Source of the DNA: Bryum argenteum
Lineage: Eukaryota > Streptophyta > Bryopsida > Bryales > Bryaceae
Direction: 5' to 3'
Length of the DNA: 64,000 nucleotides
Assembly: GCA_037043015.1 (NCBI GenBank)
Contig: CM073324.1
Location: 3,403,413-3,467,412, forward strand
Part shown: in pieces, positions 34,973-47,504 of the stretch
Layout: every line of letters begins with the position of its first letter
Position numbering within the stretch: the first letter of the stretch is position 1
Position numbers and translations under genes: made by a program
Notes under the pieces: model-generated
Databases searched by the model: none
What the model saw: only the letters and a program-made list of their open reading frames with translations
Told to the model about the DNA's origin: nothing

Positions 34973-36198
34973 GGAGTAGTAGTAACAAATTGAAGTGAGA
35001 GTGCCAGAGTACATGCTGATATGCCTGACGACAAAGGTGTTTTTTTAATTTAATTACGGCATTGGTTGAGTCAATGCTCATCGTCTCAATGTGATTTTGT
35101 CATCTCTTTTGTTTCTCATGGTCCTCCAGTAAGTAACATCAAGAACAAGAACTTTACCGAAAGGGACCAACCCTTATACTGTACTGAAGTCTCGGCCGCT
35201 CGCAAGGGACGTCGGGCAATTTCGGCGAGAACTCAAGGGTCACAGAGGATTTACTTACGGTGTAAATGTTAATATTTTAGTCTTGTGATTATTTGTTTGT
35301 CAAATTGTCGCGTCCGCATATGCGCGCCTTTAGTTGTTGTGAGAAGAACTCAAAAATCAGAGTGCCGAACCAAAGAGGAGTTTAAGGCGTGAGCTAAGGC
35401 GTAGGAAGGATGCCAAATCTATAGCATGAAATTTCTTAAAAAGAGTAACATTACTATTTGGATTAAGGACTTCTTAAAAGAGTAGTTGATTGAAGTTTCA
35501 TCAACCAACCACCACAGTTCTTTCCACCTTTCTTGTATTACGTGATTTGGTTTGAGAATAGATTGTCCATTGAGTACAATCGTTGAGGATTTGATAGAAG
35601 TGAGCATTAGTGATCAGAATGGTGTAAGCTATAAAATTCATATAAGAAGAATGCTTTACGAGTGGAATTACAGAGATGGTGATCATTGAAGCTTTCCGTA
35701 AAAAACTGGAATTTCATCTTGTAGGAACGGAGAAATCGACCACGACAAAAGTAAAAGTATCCAGCAGTAAGTGTCATAGGGCGAAGTGTGGACCAACTTT
35801 GAGGCTCATGACGAGTGGCTAGAATGCTGCTATCTTTTAAACGAAGTAGGAGCCAGTAGGACAAATGTGAGTTGCACGGTGAGTGAGACAAGTTTGGTGA
35901 AGAAGCTTGCGAGAAGTATAGAGCAGAAAAGGAACCAAATGAAATAGGGTATGAAGCCAAGTTATATTGAACTACACAAATCGAAGGTGTACAGTAGCGA
36001 AAGAAATCAATGGGAAGTTTCAGATCATTGATATATACACTGTACATGAGTCGCAAAGTTTATAGAAGTAAAAGAATACGAGGAATGAGGTTGTTGATCC
36101 GAAGAAAGAGATTAGAGAGACGAGGAACTTGATCAGGAGAGTATTTAGAATCAATTAAGTCTTTGATCGAAGTTGTAGTTGTCATCATCAAAAGCCTT
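34973..36198. other. Intergenic DNA left of the solo LTR
   Basis: Before the LTR inserted this was continuous with 45590 onward. Minus-strand ORFs (35607-36056, 35501-35686) lack recognisable domains. Confidence 0.3.
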
Positions 36199-36408
36199 GA
36201 AGCTGTTGCGGACAGCAACTCCAAGACAAGATCAAAGACAAGATTGAGGGGAGACTCCAAAAGGAGACCAAGATAGACTAGAAGTGAGGGGATTCCTCAC
36301 GCAAGATTCAAAACGACACTCAAAGTAAGAGAACAGAGAGTAGTATTGATAACTGGAAGAGTAGGTACAACTGGTGTTGAAGAGAGTGAAGAACAACGAC
36401 CTTCAACT

Positions 36409-36650
36409 CTTTATATATACTAGGCTAGAAGAAACTTCCGGAGTAAGGTCCTAGAGGCCTTGGGAAGCTCCTATGGAACCTTCCGGAGACTCGTGGGAGC
36501 TTCCGGAATCTAGGAAGGTCAAACGGAACCTTCCGGAAGTTTATGGAACCTTCCGGAAGCTTAGAGGAGCTTCCGGAAACTATTAGAACTATCTGGAAGC
36601 TTGTGGAAGCTTTCGGAAACTAGTGGAAGGTTCTAGAACCTTCCAGAAAA
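36409..36650 (-). promoter_or_regulatory. Heat-shock-element array plus TATA box in the solo LTR
   Basis: Between 36427 and 36650 alternating GAA/TTC units, spaced by two bases, recur many times. One run at 36626-36648 has five perfect alternating units. Two perfect trimers (GGAACCTTCCGGAAG) lie near 36526 and 36545, with several more partial sites. On the minus strand the array lies directly upstream of TATATATAA (36411-36419), the usual order of heat-shock promoters. Transcription would start near 36385, inside the LTR. Activity is inference; the motif arrangement is seen directly. Confidence 0.7.
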
Positions 36651-36745
36651 CTTAAACTTGCAAAATATACGGAATCTAGGAAGTCTTTGAGAAGTAGGGC
36701 TGATCACGATAAACTCATGGGGTGTGCATAATACCCAGTATGGCA

Positions 36746-38264
36746 TGTGAGCCATCTAAATGACTCATTAACAAAGATTTGCTTAACTTTGCAAATTTTG
36801 AGTAAATGTTTTATAAAAAACTTCTAAAAACTCTAATTCATTTTACTTATGTTCTTTGATTATTTAAGCGACTCTAAATTCTAATCCTAGTTTCCATTTT
36901 AATTTAATTCCCCATACTAATTCTCTAATTTTAGTATTTGGTTATATAGCCATTTCAATTCAATTCCCATTCTAATTTTCTAATCTTATTATTTGGGTAA
37001 AAGCCATTTTAATTTAATTTCTCATACTAATTTTTTTGATCGTAGTATTCGGTTAAATAACCATTTCATTTTTATAGCCTCTACTAATTTTCTAACCATA
37101 TAATTAGTCTAATAGCCCATTTCCGTTTATTCGCCCATACTAATTTCTACTCGCAGTAATTAGTTAATAGCCATTTTCCATGTTCCGCCCATACTAATTT
37201 CTTAACGCAGTAATTAGTTAATAGCCATTTTCTCATAACCTCAACCCATACTAATTTCTGGCCACACTAATTAACCTCCGCCCACACTAATTAAGTGCCG
37301 CCCACACTATATGGTGCGGCGACTACACTAAGTTACATAAAAATGATCTGATAAGTATGAACTCCAATAATTCACCACTACGCCGCCTCCCTCACTTAGT
37401 GAGTTGAAATTGTCTTCAACTTGATGCTATAAGTAGTTTTCTAGTTTTGCAATTGAGACCACACACACAATTTATCATTACTAGTTTTCTTGATGATCAG
37501 TAGAAGTTCGTTTTTTTCCGTTTCTCTTTTTTCAGCGTGGTTTGTGAATCTTCATCTCTGGTGGCTGAAGCGTTGAAGAATTACCGGTTGTTGCAACGAT
37601 ATTAGTTTCTTCCCGGAGGTGCAATTGCCGCGGCGACAAAGACAATGACTCGTGGATCGGCGTTGTTGATGTGAGTCTTTGGCGTGTATGTGGTCGGTCG
37701 GATTGAAGCCGGAAGAGAAGTCGTTGTTGAAGTGCACGGGGTTTGTGAGACGATCCTGCCGAAGAGTGATGGTGTGACGACGGACAAGGTGTAGGAAGTC
37801 GTGACATCTCGAGCTCGCCGGTGTTGTTCTTGATGGACTGAGATCCGGAAGCGCTCGTAGAAAATTTGGTCTTGAAGGCGAAATTTAATTTTTACTTGTT
37901 CATTGTGTAGATGTAGGATAGTAAGGTGAGACACAAAAATGATCAAAATCGGAGTTAAAATGAGGAAGTTATGAAGGTTTTTAGTTAGGAAGTTTTTTTT
38001 TCTAAATCATCTCCAAATCTGCTTTTTCTCAAAACAGTCATCCAATTGTTTTCATCCAGCAATATTTGTTTTTCATCCACAAGCGTTGTTTTCATCCGAA
38101 GCGTTGTTTTCATCCAAAGGCGTTGTTTTGATTCAAAGAAATATTGTTTTTCATCCAAAGAAGAAGATTGTTTTCATCCTCCAACATTATTTTCGTCGAT
38201 CTTTTCAACTCGTTGTGTTGTTATTAATTCCTCGAAAGACGGTGGGAGGATTTTTTAGCTCACA
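36746..38264 (+). repeat. 5' LTR of the nested Ty3-type element
   Basis: 1,519 bp, TGTGAGC to GCTCACA. It differs from the 3' LTR mainly in the GC-richer second half (37370-38160). That half includes an array of short TTTTCATCC-type repeats (about 38045-38180). Confidence 0.92.
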
Positions 38265-38266
38265 TT

Positions 38267-38283
38267 TGGTGCGTCTGCCGGGA
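38267..38283 (+). promoter_or_regulatory. Probable primer-binding site
   Basis: TGGTGCGTCTGCCGGGA starts two bases after the 5' LTR and begins with TGG, complementary to a tRNA CCA end. The tRNA species could not be assigned. Confidence 0.55.
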
Positions 38284-38595
38284 TAATCAAACCATTGCTT
38301 GGAAGGCAATTTAGTCATGTTGAAGGAGCAATATAGTGTTGAGTAGGTATGTTGAGATCATTAGTTAGATAAACTAAAATTTTCTTTTAGGTTAGAAGTT
38401 TTTCAAAGTTAAGTTAGTTAGATACAAGTCAATTTAGGTTTGAAGTAGCTCAAAATTAGGTCTAAGTCAAGTATTCAACTTAATCAAGGCATGTTGAGAA
38501 ATAGCCTTGGTAGACTTAGATTAGATTTAGAACACTTCTAGCACATAGATTAGTAACAGTGTAGAGTAGATAGTAAGTTTTTAGATCAAAGGGAC

Positions 38596-38644
<49 letters not shown>

Positions 38645-39422
38645 AAAGAAGGAAAGTACTTGAAGGGATTACAACAAATTGGAGCATGGAGTAAAGCTGG
38701 GATTTGGGGTCGTGATTGGATTGCAATATCCGGGTAAGTAAAATTTCTGCATATGGCAACAGGTGTAAGGGTTAGAGACCTTAGAACCGTGATCGCTAGG
38801 CATTGATTAATGTTTGATCTTCTTCGACATCCAGGTAAATGTTCTTCAAAGTGTTTTATGTGTAAAATTCACCAAAGAATGGATTTTGTACCGTAATTTT
38901 ATGTCGTTTGCTATTGTAGTGGGTAAATCCAGACCTATCAATTGTGGAGGAAGCGAAAGTGGGTAGGCTCCCCTGCTGCCGCGGTGGCAGAGTTTTTTCT
39001 TCACAAATTGGTAGTATAAGGTCAGCCCCACACGTTAGTTGTCTGTATAGCATCTAGGTGGTCTTGGACAGCCTTGCATTGGGATTACCATGCAGTTAGG
39101 TGTTCAAGCAGCCTAGGTGTTGTTTGCCGTTTCCTTTCCCTGCCGGAAAGTTTTATAAATCTAAGTGGGTTGCAGATTCTCTACTTAATTAACCTCCAGA
39201 ATTTTTTTACTAAGGTGAAACTTAAAAGCTTCCAAGTGTGTAGGGAATTTAGAACTTAGTTGAGGAGTTTAGACTTAAAGCAGCTATAGTTACTAGGACG
39301 TGATCGAATAGATTAGAGCAGTACCTATGTTACTTATTGGGATTATACGGGTTACATTCTACATTTGGAAACCTTGGTAAGTTTAATATCCTAACTAAAT
39401 TTTTTTTTGAAGTTATGGTTGA
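38284..39422 (+). other. 5' leader of the nested Ty3-type element
   Basis: Untranslated internal region of about 1.1 kb containing a long A tract (about 38601-38647, interrupted by G). ORFs here on either strand are not supported. Confidence 0.6.
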
Positions 39423-42400
39423 ATGCAACGATCAACTAGGTCACATAAACCAATCTTAGTAAGGCCTTTACAACGATTTAGAGCACTACCTAATACTGCT
39501 TCGCGTTTGAGATCTGTTGGAAATTTAGACACAAACGTTAATTCACAAGTTCAAGCTATAGACGATTTTATAGAAGTTAACTTAGACAATTTAGAGGTTC
39601 TTGCAGATACTGGATCTCCATCAAACCTATTTCCGGTGTTCAACCAATTTGATTTGCCGTTAGAGTTTGAAATCATGGAACCACCCGAACCTCCACCAAT
39701 TAACCCCTTGGTTCGACCAAGGGGTTTGCCTATAGTTGTGCCAGAGGGCCTTCAAGCCGCGCCTATGCCTCCAAATCTTCCCATTTTTAGAGGTTCTAGA
39801 GATGAAGATCCCTCGGCTCATGTTGAGCAATTTATCGAGATGCTCACAACGTGTTTGATCACGGATGGTAGGTATTATTTGGTGTGGTTTCCGACCACAT
39901 TAAAAGATATGGCTTATGAATGGTATTGCAATCATCCCGCAAATACGTTCATCACATGGGACATCGCAACGAGCATTTTGGAACACTTCGGACCGAGGTA
40001 GGTCAAAGTGCGGCATTAACCGCTCTATCATCGCTTAGGCAAGGTCAAGATGAAGACATTTCGTCTTACATTCGCCGGTTTGAGTTAGTGGTCACTCGAT
40101 TTGTCGGTAACTTGTTAACCGATGACACTCTCCAACATTTCTTCATTCAAGGTTTTTGTAAAGAAACTACGATTAAAGAAGTATTGCATGCCCGACCTAG
40201 GAATCTAGCCGATGCCAAAGAGGCCGCTAGGTTGGTTGAACAAATTAACAAACAACATGAACGATTATGGAGAAGAGAGGACCAAAACATACCAAGTTTT
40301 ATACCAATTCACGCTAGGCCCTTACACGAGAATGTACAGCGTGCAACCACTCACAAGCCGGTGGTAAATCCATCCTACCCCGTGCCTTTGAACACGAGAT
40401 TTCCAACGGATACGTTAGCATTGACATATCCGGTTAGCAATGATAGATGGAAGGAAGAGATTAAAGCCGAATTACAAGCCTCTCAGAAGGGATTTCATGA
40501 TCAAATTGCTCAACAACTTAAGTCTATGACTGAACAAATGTCTATGATGATTAGGAACCAACAACCAAATTCCGTTCCTCCTCCAATAGAATCCGGCCAT
40601 CATGCTTCCGGTTTGTGGTGCACAAACTGTGGGCAACCAGGTCACAGTGACCAATTCTGCCAAGTTGCGCCAACTTTGCGCCCGTCACAGGGTAAACAAC
40701 CGTTTAATAGCATTCAACCATATGGTGAGTCAAATCGTCAAGATCGTGGTTATGAGTCTCAAAATCAAGGTCCTAGAGGTCAACGACGTTTTAGACACGA
40801 AATTCATCCATTTTGCGGTAGAAGGCATCCACCCGGTAGTTGTTGGTTAGAGAATGGTGTGATTTGCGGTAATTGTGGTGGAAATCACCCTACCGATGTG
40901 TGCAACCGGCCAGATAAGGTAATTCCCCTGAATATGCCTAATTACGATTATGCTCGTCAAGCTCAAGAAAATTTGAGGGGATCTCGCCAACCTTCGGGTT
41001 CTAACAACCTAAGACCGCCCAATTTGTTTTATGATTATGCCCAAAATAGGCAAAATCATAATTCTCCGTCGGCATTGCAAACAAACCGTGGTACAATTCC
41101 TTTAAATCAGGGGACAAATCAAGGGGTAGGACCATCTCAATCTAATGCAAATTTTGCCCATGGTACGCAAGATGTTAGATTTTCGACCGAGCCATTAATA
41201 CCACCAACCATTAACGGCGGACCATCTATTGCTTCTACCTCACAAGTGCCTTCTCAAATGAACCTAATTCTACACGAACTCGCGATGGAAGAACCGGTAC
41301 AAGGTGCCAATGTACCAACGTTAGCAGTTATGACTAGATCGCAACACACGAAACCAATTCTAACATCAATTGATGAAGAAAGTGCTTCGGAAGATTCACC
41401 GCATTTATCAGATTTAAATCATACATTGAAAAATGCGGTAGAAGACACTTTAAAAGAAGGTGTCCAAAATTCTATACTCCAGCCAACTCTGCTTCCATTT
41501 GATCGATCGCCTAGGGACGAGGAAGAAAGGCTAGGTGAATTCTGGGAAGGACCAACAATACCGGAGTTGGAAAAGTTTCCCCCTCCGTTATTGGAGGAGC
41601 CAACCATCGTGACATCGTACGATTTGATATCGGATCTCACTCGCCTTAAGGCAGACATTTCGATTGCTCAATTGCTAGAGCTTGTCCCAAAGCTGTTAAA
41701 AGGGTTCAAAAAACAATCAACGACAAGACGAAGGCAGAGGAGGCCAATCGCAAGAACCGGTGCTAATTTGGTTAAAATCAAACCTTTTGCTGTAAAAGCT
41801 ATCGAGATTGAGGCGTCCATAGTAGATAAGGTTATACCCAATGTGGTTGTCGATAGTGGTAGTGGGCTCAACATTATGCCTCTTAACACTATGGAGAAGC
41901 TAGGATTGTCTATTACCGGCAAATCTCCCTATATTATTAACATGGCAGATCAAAGTGAGGATAAGCCGTTGGGAGAGATCAAAAATTGTAAAGTAACCTC
42001 GGGAGGAGAGGAATACTCCGTTACTTTCCAAGTCGTTAGAATGAAAACCAACAAGCATGGTTATCCTTTATTGTTAGGGCGTCCATGGTTACGACTTGCG
42101 GCCGCTAAGACCGATTGGGGAGGAAACAAACCACATATGTTGTATGGACCCCCTCACAACATCACCAAGGTGAGAATTAAACCTGAGAACGCTTTTTGTG
42201 ACGATTGGGACTCTTCAAGTGATGATGAATTACCGGTAGCAATTTCACGAAAGGATAAAGGCAAACAAGTTCAATTTCCAAAACCGGAGTCTAGTGTCAT
42301 ACCTCAACCCGAAACTACACCAATTCGTTGTTTAGGCCCGGCTTTGTACGATTGGGAAGATGAAGGGGGTTTTGCCCAATGGTTGGCAAACCACCCCAAC

Positions 42401-42877
42401 TCTAATTCGGACGTTAGTGTTTCTATTAACTTCATTGAAAAATTCACCTTAGTTCCGGAAGACACGAGAGGGTCGAACCTTGTAACCTTTCTAGATGATG
42501 TGCGTTACGAAGATGTGTTTGAATTGAGTATGGATGGGCGATTGTCAGATAACGCATCTTTGAGTCATAGGTTGGGAGTTCTAGAAGGTTTGAATGAAGC
42601 AAGGCGTACAAGCGCCCAACATGTGGAAGTCATCCAACGGCGAAGGAAACTAACATATGACAAAAGGAACAAAGTTAGAACCCTTCGACCGGGTATGTTG
42701 GTTTTATTACAAGATGCGCGATGCTTGGACTTTCCGGGTAAATTTGATGCTCTATGGATGGGACCATATATTGTGAAGGAGGTGTTTCACAACAACACCG
42801 TTCAATTACAAACTTTGAACGGTGAAGACTTCCCTACCCGAACCTCGGGAAGTCGGTGCAAAGAGTACAAAGTGTGA
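39423..42877 (+). CDS. Gag-protease-integrase C-terminus polyprotein of the Ty3-type element, one frameshift
   Basis: It starts at ATG 39423. The Gag core runs NLPIFRGSRDEDPSAHVEQF to ATSILEHFGPR and then shifts by one base near 39996, continuing GQSAALTALSSLRQ in the frame open from 39920 to 42877. The break is inside the conserved Gag fold, so a mutation or sequencing error is more likely than programmed frameshifting. Zinc knuckles are visible as CTNCGQPGHSDQFC and CGNCGGNHPTDVC. The protease has VVDSGSGLNIMP and ends PLLLGRPWLRLAAAKTDW. After an acidic linker the frame runs directly into an integrase C-terminal region (KLTYDKRNKVRTLRPGMLVL, then FDALWMGPYIVKEVF). There is no YxDD reverse transcriptase motif and no integrase HHCC or DDE core. 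Confidence 0.85.
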
Positions 42878-44027
42878 TTTTAAAATCGCAAGTCTTATAA
42901 ATTTTTAGCACTAATTTTCTTTAGTCTACGTCTAGGTCTAGGATATCATTTTCCCACATTAATTTTGGTCGGGGATATTGAAGGTCTTAGGCTCAAGGCA
43001 TAGGCGTAGGAAAGCACTTAACTTCCTTTAACTCCTAATTCTTTGTTCCTTTTTTCAATTGCGACATCTTATGATGAACAAGTTAGGTGATTAGAAGGGG
43101 AAGTGTCTATGATAACCTTACTTACTAATAGGTATTTAGTAGTATTATTTCCTATTTTCAATTTTGACTTTCTTAGCCTTCTATCTAATATGTTTTCTAT
43201 TCAGTAGTTTCAGTTCAAACCATTAGAGGGAGAATTTTGTTTCATTAACTTCTCTTTTAGAAAGTGATAATTATATTATTTGGAGTTAGCTCATAGTTAC
43301 TAATTTTTAATTTGTTTCCAAATCAAGTAGTGAAGAGGAAACCTTGAATTTTAATTTTGACTCGTAAGCCTTTCATGGTTTACAATTTCTTTCTCTTAGT
43401 CCAAACCCACTCTATTGGAGGAGGTGTAATCTACTCTTCTAAACTCTAATATAGGTCCAAGTCATTTTTACATGAGGCGGACAAGTAACTTTCTATGCTA
43501 TAATTTTATTTTTAATCTTTTTATTGGTCGCTTCAAACTAATGTAGGAAGTAGGAAATGTCGAGTATACTAGGGTATTTTGCGGAGCAAAGAGCATCCCG
43601 TAGCGGTCTTGGTTAATTGACATAGCCGGTCGAACGACGTGCGTTCGAACCCGGTAGTTGGTAGCGCTATTCTCACTGAGCTAGTGGTTAGGCAGGAATT
43701 TAACCGATTGACCCGGGATATATATATTAACTATCCCAAACCGGTATTCCGGGGAGGTTATATCTACTTACTTTTATTTCTTTTTCTTTTCCATTTAAAT
43801 TTTCTTTCTTATAGACTACTAACTAGACACTCTTTTTCCAAGCCAAATCCATTTGCGTAGGGATTTCTAATTCTTCCACTCAGCCTCTATCTCCTTTTTC
43901 CGGTACTAATATCAACTTTCTTAACTATTAGTATAGACCGTGTGCCTCTAATCTTGTAGAGCGTCGTAGCAAGAGATTCTGGATTCGTTTTACTTGTTTC
44001 ACAAGTAACCCCAGATGGTGCGCCATG
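42878..44027 (+). other. 3' untranslated region of the Ty3-type element, with a tRNA-like stretch
   Basis: Non-coding sequence of 1.15 kb. At 43601-43652 a box-A-like TAGCGGTCTTGG is followed 31 bases later by GTTCGAACCC, which matches the RNA polymerase III B box. A second box-A-like CTAGTGGTTAGGC follows at about 43681. The stems do not fold into a full tRNA, so a captured SINE fragment is the likelier reading. Confidence 0.4.
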
Positions 44028-45568
44028 TGTGAGCCATCTAAATGACTCATTAACAAAGATTTGCTTAACTTTGCAAATTTTGAGTAAATGTTTTATAAAA
44101 AACTTCTAAAAACTCTAATTCATTTTACTTATGTTCTTTGATTATTTAAGCGACTCTAAATTCTAATCCTAGTTTCCATTTTAATTTAATTCCCCATACT
44201 AATTCTCTAATTTTAGTATTTGGTTATATAGCCATTTCAATTCAATTCCCATTCTAATTTTCTAATCTTATTATTTGGGTAAAAGCCATTTTAATTTAAT
44301 TTCTCATACTAATTTTTTTGATCGTAGTATTCGGTTAAATAACCATTTCATTTTTATAGCCTCTACTAATTTTCTAACCATATAATTAGTCTAATAGCCC
44401 ATTTCCGTTTATTCGCCCATACTAATTTCTACTCGCAGTAATTAGTTAATAGCCATTTTCCATGTTCCGCCCATACTAATTTCTTAACGCAGTAATTAGT
44501 TAATAGCCATTTTCTCATAACCTCAACCCATACTAATTTCTGGCCACACTAATTAACCTCCGCCCACACTAATTAAGTGCCGCCCACACTATATGGTGCG
44601 GCGACTACACTAAGTTACATAAAAATGATCTGATAAGTATGAACTCCAATAATTCAGCTCACGGCCGCCCTCCCTCACTTAGTGAGTTGAAATTGTCTTC
44701 AACTTGATGCTATAAGTAGTTTTCTAGTTTTGCAATTGAGACCACACACACAATTTATCATTACTAGTTTTCTTGATGATCAGTAGAAGTTCGTTTTTTT
44801 CCGTTTCTCTTTTTTCAGCGTGGTTTGTGAATCTTCATCTCTGGTGGCTGAAGCGTTGAAGAATTACCAGTTGTTGCAACGATATTAGTTTCTTCCCGGA
44901 GGTGCAATTGCCGGCGACAGTACAACAGACTCGTGGATCGACGTTGTTCAGTGACGGTGCTGGCGTGTATGTGGTCGGTCGGATTCGAAGCCGGAAGAGA
45001 AGTCGTTGTTGAAGTGCACGGGGTTTGTGAGACGATCGCCAAGAAGAGTGATGGTGTGACGACGGACAAGGTGTAGGAAGTCGTGACATCTCGAGCTCGC
45101 GGTGTTGTTCTTGATGGACCAGATCCGGAAGCGCTCGTAGAGGGTTGGTCTTGAAGGCGAAATTTAATTTTTTACTTGTTCATTGTGTAGATGTAGGATA
45201 GTAAGGTGAGACACAAAAATGATCAAAATCGGAGTTAAAATGAGGAAGTTATGAAGGTTTTTAGTTAGGAAGTTTTTTTTTCTAAACTCGCTCCCGCTCT
45301 GCTTTTTTTTCTCAAACAGTCATCCAATTGTTTTCATCCATCCAGAATTTGTTTTCATCCACAAGCGTTGTTTTCATCCGTAAGCGTTGTTTTCATCCAA
45401 AGAAAGCAGCGTTGTTCCAAAGAAGAAATTATTTTTCATCCAACAGACTGACTGTTTTCATCCAAAGAAGATTGTTTTCATCCTCCAACATTATTTTCGT
45501 CGATCTTTTCAACTCGTTGTGTTGTTATTAATTCCTCGAAAGACGGTGGGAGGATTATTTAGCTCACA
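44028..45568 (+). repeat. 3' LTR of the nested Ty3-type element
   Basis: 1,541 bp with the same termini as the 5' LTR. Differences from it cluster in 44655-45480 and include several short indels. Confidence 0.92.
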
Positions 45569-45589
45569 TGGCACGTCCGTGACAGAAGC

Positions 45590-47504
45590 AAATCAACAGA
45601 TTAAATATAACTGAAACACCGATGAATTTATGAACCGAGAGTATTCACATTAAGTGAGGAACAAAGTTGATCATTGAGGGTGAAGATTGAGGAAAACTTG
45701 TCCAAGCATATGGTGAGTATTAGATTATTTTATTTCGTTTTGTAAAGTTGTAAATCTAACGCAGAAGAAATGACTCCTCCACCAACTTTAAAAATCAGTG
45801 CCGAATCAGATTGCAGACTCGAGGCGTTAGCAAGGATTGAAATAGAATTCTATTTTGTAAAACAACTGATTATAAGCAGTCAGCTCTTGCATTTGCATAG
45901 CATTGAGATCGAGGAATGATTGAACAATAGGATTCAAATGCATTCGCAAAAACTTGAATGGATTCTGATTAGAAAGCAGTTACGAGAGTTGTTGGAAAGT
46001 TTGGGATTTTGGCGTTCATGTCACCACTGCAAAGTTTGCACGGTGATAGGGTGCACCACAAGGATTTAAGTTTTGTAAACCACTGAAATATGTTGACAGT
46101 ATACGGTATCTATTTGCAAAACTATCAATTAAAAAGTATTTGTAGAGTTTGATTAGAACCTATGTTTATAGTTTTAAATTTGGATATTACCCTTGACTTT
46201 GAGTTTGATATTTGTGTGTTTTTAGAGACGTTACGCAAGTTTATAAGACTTATTGACATAAGTTGGATCCTAAGGTTTGTGTTTTTACCAAATTTAAGGG
46301 TTATACTAAATTCTGAGTGTACAAATTTCCGATCCTTAAAGTTTGAGCTGAGTGTGTCTTTGGGTTGTACGACATATTATCATATGAAAAGAATCAATGA
46401 CGTGAGCCGATTGGAAGTTGCATAGTAGTATATAGATTATAATCATGCCTTGCATTTGAAAATATTGACACACTACTCGATAGGCATTATGTGTATAAGT
46501 GCGTATACATATAGTGGGACTGAACCTACTAACCTATACATATTTCTACTATTTCAAATATCATCTTGGCATTCTGATTATATAATAGCCACCATTGCAG
46601 TCTATTGACATATCCTGACTTATTGACCACAACTATGGACTACCCTTAAAACATTAGATAGGACCGAGACAACATTGTGTATAGAATTTGGGTAATGGAC
46701 AGTCACCCAAATCAAATTCTGTGATTTGTGAAATAAGAGTAAAATCCGCAAGCCGAGTTGCACGCAAGTTTATACTATTATATATAGAAATAAATACATT
46801 TGATTGACATGTGACCTTAAATACAAATACAATAGACTACTTAGCTTTTCTGTTGATAAACTACACTATACTATAAGGAGTTTTGAATAATGCTAAAACC
46901 TTATGAGAACATTGTCTTCAATAGCGCCATAGAAATGTATAGTGGTGTGAAAAATGCTACATTTAATTGTAAGGTTGCACCACACCACTTTAAGCTATGG
47001 AGTAATTGATATTTGAGAAAAAATAATGTAAATTACACTACTTACTTATACCCTTATTGATGCTAAATTAATATACATTATACTTATGTAATAATAACTT
47101 ACTTACGTACGCTCACGTATAATAATATACTCTCAATAAAATAATAAATAATAGAACCCTTACTAGAGATACTTTTAGAGGTTATGTACATATTAAAGAA
47201 TAGGACTATGAACAAATTTCCATAACTCCTAAGAGCCCAATCAACCATTTTATGTTAAATACCAAATTTCGAGGAGTTGCACCACACTAGAATAATAATA
47301 ATTTTTGAATTCTTTTCTACTTTGCAGAAACACGGTGCCTTGAGAACATTGCCCAATTTGGAGAACCTCCTTTGGATTCACAAATTTATCACTATAAACC
47401 TTCAAACACAAACAGGGCAATGATTCCTTTGTGCACGAAAACATACTAATTTGGGAAACTAGTACTGATTCACTTAGGCAGAAACAGGGAGTGGCGGAAG
47501 ATGC
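45590..47504. other. Intergenic DNA between the solo LTR and duplication copy B
   Basis: AT-rich; no gene or bounded element recognised. The ORF at 46162-46425 has no domain. Confidence 0.35.

Larger units (their letters stand above)
36746..45568 (+). mobile_element. Non-autonomous Ty3-type LTR retrotransposon, 8.8 kb
   Basis: LTRs lie at 36746-38264 and 44028-45568. Both begin TGTGAGC and end GCTCACA. TGGCA on both sides (36741-36745, 45569-45573) is the target duplication. Their AT-rich first 640 bp appears identical by eye, which suggests a recent insertion. The central part codes for Gag and protease joined to an integrase C-terminus; reverse transcriptase, RNase H and the integrase core are absent. 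The element therefore depends on enzymes supplied elsewhere. A convincing polypurine tract before the 3' LTR was not found. Confidence 0.92.
36204..45584 (-). mobile_element. Solo LTR (about 553 bp), split by a nested Ty3-type element
   Basis: The outer ends are TGTTGCGGAC at 36204 and GTCCGTGACA ending at 45584, imperfect inverted termini with TG...CA. Both are flanked by GAAGC (36199-36203 and 45585-45589), a 5-bp target duplication. Removing the nested element (36746-45573, which includes one copy of its own TGGCA duplication) restores a 553-bp LTR with no internal coding region, hence a solo LTR. A TATA box and a heat-shock-element array place the sense direction on the minus strand. The family is probably Ty1/copia, but this is not proven. 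Confidence 0.75.

Noticed and set aside
37532-37946. Minus-strand ORFs in the 5' LTR
   Set aside because: The frames are not kept in the 3' LTR, so they are chance ORFs in LTR sequence.
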